A stretch of DNA of 64,000 nt, from assembly GCA_016722375.1 (NCBI GenBank), contig JADKJG010000008.1, forward strand, positions 124,001 to 188,000. The letters are read 5' to 3'. The notes below the pieces were generated by a model that was given only the letters and a program-made list of their open reading frames with translations, was not told the origin of the DNA and searched no databases. Numbering within the stretch: position 1 is the first letter of the stretch; each line of letters opens with the position of its first letter. This DNA comes from Bacteroidota bacterium. Its GTDB lineage: Bacteria; Bacteroidota; Bacteroidia; Chitinophagales; LD1. The position numbers and the translations under genes were made by a program. Shown here one piece after another: positions 35,352-44,700 of this stretch.

Positions 35352-35621
35352 TTATCCAGAAATTTTAAACAGGGTTTCTTTCTCCATCTTGATTTGCTGG
35401 AGCAATTCCTGACTTTCGCTCGAAAGATTCTCCAATTCCAAATCTTCAATCGTAGAAAGTATTTCAATCATAGAGTTGATTTTCCCCTCTGGTTCGTGAA
35501 AGCGGTTGATGACCACTACCCTCCTTTTTTCTAAAATACAGAAGCCGTTCTGAAAATTTCCACGCTCGTAGCGCACCGTGTAGCCGCCCTCTTTGAAAAC
35601 TTCTTCCAGTTTCTTTAACAT
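35352..35621 (-). CDS. Small conserved Bacteroidota protein of unknown function
   Basis: This protein of about 89 residues begins MLKKLEEVFKEGGYTVRYER and contains GNFQNGFCILEKRRVVVINR followed by a glutamate-rich C-terminal helix. It is compact, with a mixed strand/helix pattern and no signal peptide. Similar short proteins with the 'YTVRYERGNF..G.CIL....VV.N' pattern occur across Bacteroidota, but no function is known to me. The longest frame starts at 35645; the internal ATG at 35621 was preferred because it begins at the conserved part. The MBL-fold gene follows on the same strand. Confidence 0.7.
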   Translation of the reverse strand: MLKKLEEVFKEGGYTVRYERGNFQNGFCILEKRRVVVINRFHEPEGKINSMIEILSTIEDLELENLSSESQELLQQIKMEKETLFKISG

Positions 35622-35730
35622 CGTAACATTATATTTGAAGCCCATCTGGTGGTGTATTTATTGATGATTGAATCGCTGGTATTGTTTACTCTTATTAAGG
35701 AACGAAAATATTTCTCTGAAATTTTGTAGC

Positions 35731-36551
35731 ATGATGAAGAAACTAACATTGTGGATATTCTTTGCACCGGTTGTCCTTTTTGCTCAAACCGGTATCAGCA
35801 AAGACGGGGTTATTACTCTTGATTTCAATAAAAAGAAGACGGCCAGCGACACGGTTCAGAAAAAACAATCGAACCAACAACAAGATTATCTGAAACCTGC
35901 TAAACAGAAAAAGCAGGATGATCTGCCTCAATACGATGAAGAAGAAGAAGCTCCCGATTTCAAGAAAGATGGTTTGTTTAAGGCTTTGTTTCATGCAGGC
36001 ATCAACGGCTGTCAGGTGGACGGTGACGGTTATAGCGGCTTTAAATATATGGGCTTTGACGGTGGGGTAGGAGCCATGATCAGGTTCCACAAACTTTTTC
36101 GGCCAGTATGGAGATCAACTATACCATGAAGGGTTCGCGACAGACCTACCTTCCGCACGCCAGCGACAGTTCGCAGTATAAGTTCAATATTCAGTGGGAC
36201 TATATCGAAGTGCCCATCTCCATCAGCGTGCATGATAAGAAGTTAGTGATGTTCAGCCTCGGCATCGCTCCGGCATTTATGATACGCTATAAACAGCGCA
36301 GCGAAAACGGTCAAAACGAAACTGATAACCCGCCGAGCGGGCAACCCAGCCGCTTCGATTTGTCGGTTTTCGGTATGTTGAACTTCGTGATTCAAAAGCA
36401 TTATGCACTAGGCATCAAGTATGGATATTCTACTATCCCTATTCGCAGTTCTTCCGGCTATGGTTTCAGCAAGATTCGCGGTCAATACAATAATGTGTTA
36501 ACCCTGCGATTCACCTATATCATGGATTCGGTGAAGAAAAAGAAGAAATAG
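35731..36551 (+). CDS. Outer-membrane beta-barrel (PorT-like/OMP_b-brl_2), frameshifted
   Basis: A signal peptide (MMKKLTLWIFFAPVVLFAQ) and a charged, glutamine/lysine-rich periplasmic stretch (about 40-85) precede a beta-barrel with the family pattern HAGINGCQVDGDGYSGFKYM followed by GFDGGVGAMIRFHKLF. The frame then stops at 36129 after RPVWRSTIP. An extra T in the T5 run at 36095-36099 would give HKLFSASMEINYTMKGSRQT and continue in the frame that runs to 36551, ending in the aromatic-rich last strand TLRFTYIMDSVKKKKK. Thus it is one beta-barrel gene split by a single-base deletion, real or technical. Similar barrels include PorT of the T9SS, but PorT identity is not established. Confidence 0.8.
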
Positions 36552-36695
36552 CGAAATCGGATTTAGTCCAGATGGACAATGCCGTTAAGTTAAGGATTTC
36601 GACCGCGACGCGGTCGTATATTCATATAGAACTTTCTATTTTTAAGGCTCATCCTAATAAGTAGTTGAGCCTAATCTCCCCGCAGCTATTATCAT

Positions 36696-36802
36696 GGCTA
36701 AAGCCATTTAGCACAAGCCGGATACTCACCACGCTGAAGTATGGTGTTATAATTTCACCATTTATGGCGGAGCGTTTAGTGCAAAACTGGCTTGGCTTTA
36801 GC
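36696..36802 (+). repeat. MITE-like dispersed repeat, copy C
   Basis: This ~107-bp element has perfect terminal inverted repeats GGCTAAAGCC (36696-36705) and GGCTTTAGCC (36793-36802) and the same interior as copy B (CACCACGCT, GTTATAA, ATGGCGGAGCG). No coding capacity. It lies between two converging genes. Confidence 0.75.
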
Positions 36803-36895
36803 CAAGAAATAATCATGTTTTGAACACGTTTACAGCTTACCCTTATCTTCATAATAGACTATTGTTTTTCGAATGGATAGTTCAAAAAATCAATA

Positions 36896-37063
36896 GAGGG
36901 TTTATTTTAAAGCTATGAGGGTCCAATTTGATATTGAGAGGGCCCAATTCAACATCAAGAGGGTCCATTTTGACATCAAGAGGGTCCATTTTGATACAGA
37001 GAGGGTCCAATTTGACATCATGAGGGTCCGATTTGGAGCTATCAGGGTCCATTTTGAGTTTAT
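36896..37063. repeat. 21-bp tandem repeat array 3 (8 units)
   Basis: Eight units in strict 21-bp phase (starts 36896, 36917, 36938, 36959, 36980, 37001, 37022, 37043) show plus-strand consensus GAGGGTCCA(A/T)TTTGA followed by variable CATCA-like ends. The outermost units are degenerate. It lies about 40 bp beyond the rpoB terminator, between converging genes. The plus frame would encode a heptapeptide repeat (RVHFDIK), regarded as spurious. Confidence 0.92.
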
Positions 37064-37099
37064 TTTACGCTATCAAAGTATCCAATTGATGATTTGGGC

Positions 37100-37136
37100 A
37101 AAAAAAAGGCGCTGAAGATTTCTCTCAGCGCCTTTT
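37100..37136 (-). terminator. rpoB intrinsic terminator
   Basis: AAAAGGCGCTGA (37104-37115) pairs with TCAGCGCCTTTT (37125-37136). On the minus strand the stem is followed by a run of eight T. It starts 19 bp after the rpoB stop and shows that rpoC is not co-transcribed downstream. It may act in both directions. Confidence 0.9.
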
Positions 37137-37154
37137 GAATTTGTTATCGTTGAA

Positions 37155-40100
37155 TTATTCGAACTTCAGGTCAAGAGCCAAGCCACGAAGTTCATGCATC
37201 AATACGTTGAATGATTCCGGTACACCAGCATCTGGCTGATTATCCCCCTTCACAATTGCTTCGTAAGTTTTCGCCCGGCCAATGATGTCATCTGATTTAA
37301 CTGTGAGCAATTCTTGCAACACATTTGATGCGCCATAAGCCTCGACAGCCCAAACTTCCATTTCTCCAAAACGCTGACCTCCAAACTGGGCTTTACCACC
37401 GAGAGGCTGTTGGGTAATAAGAGAGTAAGGTCCGATAGAACGAGCGTGCATTTTATCATCCACCATGTGAATCAGTTTCAGCATGTAGATAATGCCCACC
37501 GTAGTTTTCTGGTGGAAACGCTCACCGGTTTCGCCATCATAAAGATAGGTAGATCCAAACTCAGGAAGTTTAGCCTTTTCTACATAGCTGGCGATTTCTT
37601 CTAAGGAAGCCCCATCAAAAATAGGTGTGGCAAATGTGACACCCAGTTTCTGACCGGCCCAAGCCAATACAGTTTCATAAATCTGACCGAGGTTCATACG
37701 CGAAGGTACACCCAGCGGATTCAGAACGATATCAACCGTAGTGCCATCTTCTAGGAAAGGCATGTCTTCGGCACGAACAATTCTGGCAACGATGCCCTTG
37801 TTTCCGTGACGACCTGCCATTTTATCACCTACTTTCAGCTTGCGCTTTTTAGCGATATACACCTTGGCTAATTTCAACACACCAGAAGGAAGCTCATCAC
37901 CGATAGAGATATTAAACTTCTCGCGTTTAAATCTTCCGGTTTCTTCATTCACCCGCATGTTGTAGTTATGCAACATGGTTTTAATCAATCGGTTGTTATC
38001 ATCTTCCTTGGTCCAGTTGTTTCCATCAACTACTGCATAATCCAGATCAGTCAATAATTTGGCGGTGAACTTTGTTCCCTTGCTGACCAACTCTTCCCGG
38101 TAAACGGACTGAATGCCCATAGCCACCTTTCCACTAAGTACCGTCATCAGTTTATCAACTAATAGACCTTTCACTTCAGACATTCTCTTGGCGTAATCCT
38201 TGTCTAATTTCTCCAACAAGGTCTTTTCTTTAGCCTTAGAAGTTTTATCCTTCTTTGCTCTGCCGAAAAGCTGCTTATTAATCACCGTTCCTTCTACACT
38301 AGGTGGAACTTTCAAGGAAGCATCTTTCACATCACCGGCCTTATCGCCGAAGATAGCACGAAGCAATTTCTCCTCTGGTGTAGGATCTGTTTCTCCCTTT
38401 GGAGTAATTTTTCCTATCAAAATATCTCCTTCAGAAACTCTGGCACCTACGCGAATGATACCGTTATCGTCCAAGTCTTTGGTAGCCTCTTCGGAAACGT
38501 TTGGAATGTCTGCCGTTAATTCTTCTTCTCCCAGCTTCGTATCGCGCACTTCCATTTCAAATTCTTCGATATGGATGGACGTGAACACGTCATCACGAAC
38601 TACTCTTTCTGAAATAACAATAGCATCCTCAAAGTTATAACCCTTCCAAGGCATGAAAGCCACCTTTAGGTTAGCTCCCAAAGCCAATTCGCCGGATTGA
38701 GTGGCAAATCCTTCGCAAAGGATTTCACCCTTTTTTACCCTTTGACCTTTCTTGACAATTGGTTTCAGGTTAACGCAGGTACTTTGGTTGGTTTTGCGGA
38801 ATTTAGGAAGGTTATAAGTCACCTTATCATCGCGGAACGAAACGAGCTTTTCTTCTTCGTTACGGTCATATTTCACGATGATTTGCATTGCATCTACATA
38901 TTCTACAACGCCGTCTCTTTCAGCATTCAAAAGATTACGTGAATCTACAGCCACCTTTCCTTCTAAGCCGGTGCCTACAATAGGCGCCTGCGGACGAAGA
39001 AGCGGCACGGCTTGACGTTGCATATTTGAACCCATCAACGCACGGTTCGCGTCATCGTGTTCCAAGAACGGAATCAATGAGGCAGAAACGCCTACGATCT
39101 GGTTCGGGGCTACGTCCATGAACTGAACTTCCTCCGGTCCGAGAATCGGGAAGTCACCCTGAAAACGAGATTTAATTTTATCTGTTAGGAACTTTCCTTT
39201 ATCATCTAAGGTAACATTGCTCTGTGCAATCTTCACCAAATCCTCTTCTTCAGCAGTTAGGAACTGAACCTTGCCCTTTAAATTTACCTTGCCTTCATCC
39301 ACCTTGCGATAAGGTGTTTCGATAAAGCCCATGCGGTTTACCTTGGCGTGAACACAAAGAGTAGAAATCAATCCGATATTCGGTCCTTCCGGTGTTTCGA
39401 TGGTGCAAAGACGACCATAGTGAGAGTAGTGTACGTCACGAACCTCAAAGCCTGCACGCTCTCTCGAAAGACCACCAGGTCCGAGTGCCGATACACGGCG
39501 CTTGTTGGTGATTTCTGCCAGCGGATTGGTTTGATCTAAAAACTGAGAAAGCTGAGAGGTTCCGAAGAATGAATTGATAACAGAAGAAAGAGTTCTTGCG
39601 TTAATCAAATCCACCGGGGTAAATACCTCATTGTCACGAACGTTCATCCGCTCGCGAATCGTTCTTGCCATACGAGCCAGACCAACGCCAAACTGTGAGT
39701 GCAATTGCTCGCCCACCGTTCTTACTCTTCTGTTGCTCAAATGGTCAATATCATCAATTTCCGCCTTCTGGTTCGAAAGATTCACCAGATATTTAACGAT
39801 GGCGATGATGTCGGTTTTCGTCAATACCCGGGTATCCATGTGAATATCCAGTTTCAACTTCTTGTTAATTTTATAACGGCCTACTTCACCCAGATCATAA
39901 CGCTTGTCCGAGAAGAATAGCTTCTCGATAATGCCACGAGCTGTTTCCTCATCAGGTGGTTCAGAGCCGCGCAATTGCTTATAAATATGGTTCAAAGCCT
40001 CAATTTCTGAGTTGGAAGTATCCTTGTTCAGTGTATTGAAGATAATCGAGTAATCAGCGCCTTGAATGTCTTTGTGAACAAAGATACTCTGAGTGCCTGA

Positions 40101-40967
40101 TTCAAGAATCTGGTTGATATTGTCGGTGTCAATAATTGTATCACGCTCCAACAACACTTCATTCCGTTCGATAGATACTACTTCGCCGGTATCCTCATCC
40201 ACGAAATCTTCCATCCAGCTCTTCAGAACTCGAGCAGCCAACTTGCGGCCAATAGACTTAGCTGCATTCTTCTTATTCACTTCAATTTCGTCGGCCAATT
40301 CAAATAAGGTCAAAATGTCCTTATCTGAATCATAACCTACGGCACGCAACAACATAGTAACCGGGAATTTCTTCTTACGGTCAATATAGGCGTACATTAC
40401 ATTATTAATATCGGTGGCAAACTCCATCCAGGCTCCCTTGAAAGGAATAACACGGGCGGAGTAAATTCTTGTTCCATTCGGGTGATAGGATTGTCCGAAA
40501 AATACACCTGGGCTTCTGTGTAATTGCGATACAATCACTCGCTCAGCGCCGTTGATGATAAAGGTTCCTTTCGGAGTCATGTAAGGAATGTTTCCAAGAA
40601 ACACATCCTGCACAATAGTTTTGAAATCAATGTGCTCGGGATCGTTACAAGAAAGTTTGAGTTTCGCCTTCAAAGGCACACAATAGGTCAAACCTCTTTC
40701 GATACACTCGTCAATCGTGTATCGGGGAGGGTCAACGAAATAATCTATGAATTCAAGAACGAAAATGTTCCGTGTATCGGTAATTGGAAAATTTTCCCGG
40801 AAAACGTTGTGTAACCCTTCAAATTTACGGTTTTCAGCGGTGGTCTCCAACTGAATAAACTTCATAAAGGTTTCCAACTGGATGTCCAGCAGGTCGGGTT
40901 GTTCATCGGGCAGTTTGATTTTCCCGAAGTTGATTCTGCCAGCGCTTTTTTTGAGGATTTCAGCCAT
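37155..40967 (-). CDS. rpoB: RNA polymerase beta subunit, stand-alone
   Basis: This is the catalytic beta subunit of RNA polymerase, 1270 residues, the normal Bacteroidota length. Recognisable regions include GTFIINGAERVIVSQLHRSP, the rifampicin-pocket segment SQLSQFLDQTNPLAEITNKR then RVSALGPGGLSRERAGFEVR, HYGRLCTIETPEGPNIGLIS, MAGRHGNKGIVARI and the C-terminal QPLGGKAQFGGQRFGEMEVW. The drug-pocket residues look wild-type (intact QLSQF.DQ, H replaced by N in TNPLAE, a common natural variant). Unusually, neither rplL nor rpoC flanks it. It has its own exact promoter 140 bp upstream and a terminator immediately downstream, so it is monocistronic. Confidence 0.98.
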   Translation of the reverse strand: MAEILKKSAGRINFGKIKLPDEQPDLLDIQLETFMKFIQLETTAENRKFEGLHNVFRENFPITDTRNIFVLEFIDYFVDPPRYTIDECIERGLTYCVPLKAKLKLSCNDPEHIDFKTIVQDVFLGNIPYMTPKGTFIINGAERVIVSQLHRSPGVFFGQSYHPNGTRIYSARVIPFKGAWMEFATDINNVMYAYIDRKKKFPVTMLLRAVGYDSDKDILTLFELADEIEVNKKNAAKSIGRKLAARVLKSWMEDFVDEDTGEVVSIERNEVLLERDTIIDTDNINQILESGTQSIFVHKDIQGADYSIIFNTLNKDTSNSEIEALNHIYKQLRGSEPPDEETARGIIEKLFFSDKRYDLGEVGRYKINKKLKLDIHMDTRVLTKTDIIAIVKYLVNLSNQKAEIDDIDHLSNRRVRTVGEQLHSQFGVGLARMARTIRERMNVRDNEVFTPVDLINARTLSSVINSFFGTSQLSQFLDQTNPLAEITNKRRVSALGPGGLSRERAGFEVRDVHYSHYGRLCTIETPEGPNIGLISTLCVHAKVNRMGFIETPYRKVDEGKVNLKGKVQFLTAEEEDLVKIAQSNVTLDDKGKFLTDKIKSRFQGDFPILGPEEVQFMDVAPNQIVGVSASLIPFLEHDDANRALMGSNMQRQAVPLLRPQAPIVGTGLEGKVAVDSRNLLNAERDGVVEYVDAMQIIVKYDRNEEEKLVSFRDDKVTYNLPKFRKTNQSTCVNLKPIVKKGQRVKKGEILCEGFATQSGELALGANLKVAFMPWKGYNFEDAIVISERVVRDDVFTSIHIEEFEMEVRDTKLGEEELTADIPNVSEEATKDLDDNGIIRVGARVSEGDILIGKITPKGETDPTPEEKLLRAIFGDKAGDVKDASLKVPPSVEGTVINKQLFGRAKKDKTSKAKEKTLLEKLDKDYAKRMSEVKGLLVDKLMTVLSGKVAMGIQSVYREELVSKGTKFTAKLLTDLDYAVVDGNNWTKEDDNNRLIKTMLHNYNMRVNEETGRFKREKFNISIGDELPSGVLKLAKVYIAKKRKLKVGDKMAGRHGNKGIVARIVRAEDMPFLEDGTTVDIVLNPLGVPSRMNLGQIYETVLAWAGQKLGVTFATPIFDGASLEEIASYVEKAKLPEFGSTYLYDGETGERFHQKTTVGIIYMLKLIHMVDDKMHARSIGPYSLITQQPLGGKAQFGGQRFGEMEVWAVEAYGASNVLQELLTVKSDDIIGRAKTYEAIVKGDNQPDAGVPESFNVLMHELRGLALDLKFE

Positions 40968-41111
40968 AACGTTAATGCTTGATTAAGTTTCTAAATTTCC
41001 AAAAAACAAATAGAACTTCTACCGGCTTTCACTCTTGAAAAAGAGCCCGAAATCCGACAAAAATCAAATTCTACTTAATATATTTTGGAACCGGTTTTGC
41101 AAAACGGACGG

Positions 41112-41142
41112 CAAATATAGACGACTGGACTATATTTCCAAA
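41112..41142 (-). promoter_or_regulatory. rpoB promoter, exact Bacteroidota consensus
   Basis: On the minus strand TTTG (41142-41139), 19 bases, then TATATTTG (41119-41112). This is a perfect match to TTTG-N19-TAnnTTTG and leaves a leader of about 135-140 nt before the rpoB ATG, room for leader regulation. Confidence 0.85.
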
Positions 41143-41765
41143 CATTTTATGAAAATATTATAACCTGCTTCCTAGTCCCTCCCTCCTCGGGTTCCTTTGG
41201 CTGGAGCCTAGGCTTAATGGATTCTTTTACCCCTTGCTTCACTCGCGCTGAACAACTCTCCACCTCCGGCGGAGCCGTAGTTGTGGGGTTGGCGTTTCAA
41301 TATAATAAACTCCATTCGGTAGGTTGCTCAAGTCCAACTTCTTAGTGCAATGAACTGCTAGGAGGATTTTCTTGCTTACTTAAAACCATCCGGAAGGCAA
41401 GCCATGTTGCATTAATAAATAGCATTCAAAATAGCAGGTTATATAAATGTGTCCCATTAGCTGTACAAAGGAGGCTCCATTAAAATGGAATTTGAGTACT
41501 GTCATCTGGTGACAGCATCCTTTCGAGTTGCAGAAATTCTATACGAGGATATTGCTGAATGAGTAATTTTTGATTTTTGTGAGATTAGCGAGTAGTTCCC
41601 AGATAAGACAAGTTAAAACAATTATAAATGAACACCGCATTGAAAGTAGATATTTTGTTTAACCTGAATAGGTAAGAAGTTGGTACCGAAAAACCTTTGA
41701 TTTGGCAACGTTGGTATGCTTTATGCCTTCTATACTTCAAATTAGTTCACGAAAAAAACCAAACC
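41143..41765. other. Long spacer between divergent rpoB and the M4 peptidase gene
   Basis: It contains dispersed repeat family 2 (41228-41332) and a small CTGTCA/TGACAG hairpin at 41499-41515. No ribosomal-protein gene (rplJ, rplL) is present upstream of rpoB and no other gene was recognised. A clear promoter for the peptidase gene was not found. Confidence 0.45.
41228..41332 (-). repeat. Dispersed intergenic repeat family 2, copy 2
   Basis: On the minus strand this reads CTACCGAATGGAGTTTATTAT and, further on, GGTGGAGAGTTGTTCAGCGCG, matching blocks at 4855-4945 in the same order. It is non-coding. Confidence 0.5.
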
Positions 41766-44700
41766 ATGAAAAAATCATACTACTCCATCCAACCCCACTC
41801 TTGTTTGCTGATCGCCTTGTTTTCTATTCTTTTTTCCGCCTATGGCTACGCACAAAGTTCCTCAAAAGCTTTAAATCCTCCTACCTCTAATATATCTTTA
41901 TCGGCAGTCATTCCATCCTACGTCAGCTTTAAAGAGGGAGTAAAACCACCCATTGAAGGCTTTGATAAATGGCTCCGGCAGAAATATGGTCTAGCTGTAG
42001 GCTTTGGTCTACTTCAAACCGTGGCTGATAAAGATGGTATGGGGTTTACCCATTTTCGGTTTACGCAGACTTTTTTAAACATTCCTATAGCGGGAACCAT
42101 GCTTATAGCTCACGTTAAGCAAGGGCTTGTAGAGAGTTTTAATGGCGAGACGGTGGTCTCGGTTCCTTCAGAAGTCAAGAGCCGATTGTCGGAAGCCGTG
42201 CTCTTAAAAAGCGCCCTGAAATTTGTAGGAGCTAAGTCATACAAATGGGAACACCCCGAGGAAGAGGCTTTTATACAAAGAGAGCAAGGCAAAAAAGCCA
42301 GCTTTTTTCCAAAAAGTGAATTGATGTATGCGAAAGATGCTGCTGGTCAATATAAATTAGCCTATCGTTTTGACATCTACTCACAAGAGCCGCTTTCGAG
42401 AAAATTCGTTTTGGTGGATGCTGAGACGGGTGAAGTGCTTAGTTCTGAAGACCAGATACAAGATGTGAACGCGACCGGCACCGCTTTCACTGCCTACAGC
42501 GGCACACAACCCATTACGGCAGATGCTTTCAATGGTTCATATCGGCTTCGCGAAACCGGCCGTGGCTTGGGAGTGGAGACTTATAACATGGCGGGCGGCT
42601 ACAATTATGCTGCGGCTGTTGATTTTACAGACGCTGATAACATCTGGAATAATATCAATGCTGCCAAAGATCAGTGTGCTACTGATGCTCATTTCGGCGC
42701 GGAAAAAACCTATGACTATTATTTTAACACCTTCCAAAGAAACAGTATCAATAACGCTGGGTTTAAATTGTTCAACTATGTACATGCAGATCTTACACAC
42801 CTTTCGCATCTCAATAATATCAATGCCTTTTGGGATGGCAACCGCATGACTTATGGCGATGGGGGAAACGGCTATGCACCCCTAACCGCTCTTGACATTG
42901 TCGGACATGAGATTACCCACGGTTTGACGAGCTTTACTGCTAAACTTAGTAATTCTTCGCGCGAAAGCGGGGCATTGAATGAGGGGTTTAGTGATATTTT
43001 TGGTACTACCATAGAATTTTATGCGACGCCATCCAAAGCCGATTGGACGATTGCCGAAGATGTCGGCACTCCTTTCAGAAGTTTAAGCAATCCGAAAACA
43101 TACTTCCAACCGGATACTTATCTGGGCACCTATTGGAAGAATGACAGCTTGGACAGTTTTGGCGCACACACCAACCTCGGAGTGCTTAATCATTGGTATT
43201 ATTTGTTGTGTCAGGGAGGGAACGGCACCAACGATAAGGGGAGTGTTTATTCTGTGAGCGGTATTGGCATGGAGAAGGCCGCTAATATTGCTTTCCGAAC
43301 CCTAACCGTCTATCTGACCAGTAACTCGAAATATGCTGATGCACGGTTTTATTCGGTTCTTTCTGCAGAAGATCTGTATGGTGTCTGTTCTCCCGAAGCG
43401 GCAGCTACTGTCGCTGCTTGGTATGCTGTGGGTGTTGGTGGTCCGAACGAGGGTAACAACCCTACCATTTCTTATAATGGTTGGCTGACTGTGTTTTGTT
43501 CCAATTCGTCTTTTACGTTGAATGCAAATACAAATTATAACTATCAGTGGAAGTTGAATGGTGTAAATATCTTTGGGGCAACCGGTTCTTCATACGCTGC
43601 TACACAAGCAGGCAATTATTCAGTGAGTACAAATGTCTGCGGGAATATTTTTACCTCTGCCTCAACGGCTCTTACGGTGACCAGTGCACAGGTCGGTATT
43701 TCTTCACCTGCAACCAGTAGTTGTACCAGTGTTTTGTTATCATCTTCATCGAGCCCCGGGTATAATTTGCAATGGAACAAGAATGGCTTGCCAGTCAATG
43801 GCGCGACATCCCCCACTTATCTGGCCACACAGTCGGGTAGTTATACCGCGGTAATATCGGGCAATACTATTCCGCCGACTTCATTTCACAATGCTGCGCC
43901 AGTAAATATTATTGAGCGAAATTGTAACCACACCGTTGATACCATTATTGCCAGTGGTATGCCAACAGCTATAGATCCGTCGCAGATCACTATTACAGTA
44001 AATATCACACACCCGGCAGATGGAGAATTGATCATGTATCTGGAGTCTCCTGCTGGTGAAAAGATAGGTCTCACCTTACTCAGCGGAGGATCCGGTGCTA
44101 ATTTTACCAATACGATATTTTCCGATGCAGGAACAGATAGCATAGGTACAAGCGGTGCTCCCTATACCGGTGTTTATAAAACAAGGCCAACGACATTTAC
44201 CATTTGTGCCATCACTATGGACAAAACCAGTTTTGCAAAATTGGGGAACGGAGTGATTAATCCAAATGGCCAATGGAAATTGCACATCATTGATGCTGTG
44301 CAGAATAATTTGGGGACTTTGAACAACTGGCAGGTAAATTTTCCTGCCATCCGGACTCCCAATCCTGACTGTGGACCGGTTACTTCCAACCCAATCAATA
44401 TTACCATATCCAATTCATTCTCGCCAACGATTACGCCAACCGGCTCCACCACCCTCTGTCAGGGTGGGGCGGTTTATCTGACTGCTTCATCTGGCACCAG
44501 CTATTTGTGGTCCACCGGAGCTACCACTGCTAGTATCCCGGTTTATTCTTCCGGAAATTATTCAGTTACCGTTAATAATGGTGTAGGATGCTCAGGCACA
44601 GCTTCTCAATTAGTTACTGTGGTTCAGCCACCAGTGCCTTCTGTTATTTCTGCTGGAGGGCCAACCTCCTTCTGTGATGGCGGGAGTGTTTTTATAAGTG

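Noticed and set aside
37155..40967. rpoB pseudogene or fragment
   Set aside because: The reading frame is complete, with all conserved regions, and has its own promoter and terminator; only the gene context is unusual.
41160..41420. tRNA gene near a GGGTTC motif
   Set aside because: No acceptor stem or anticodon arm could be formed around it.
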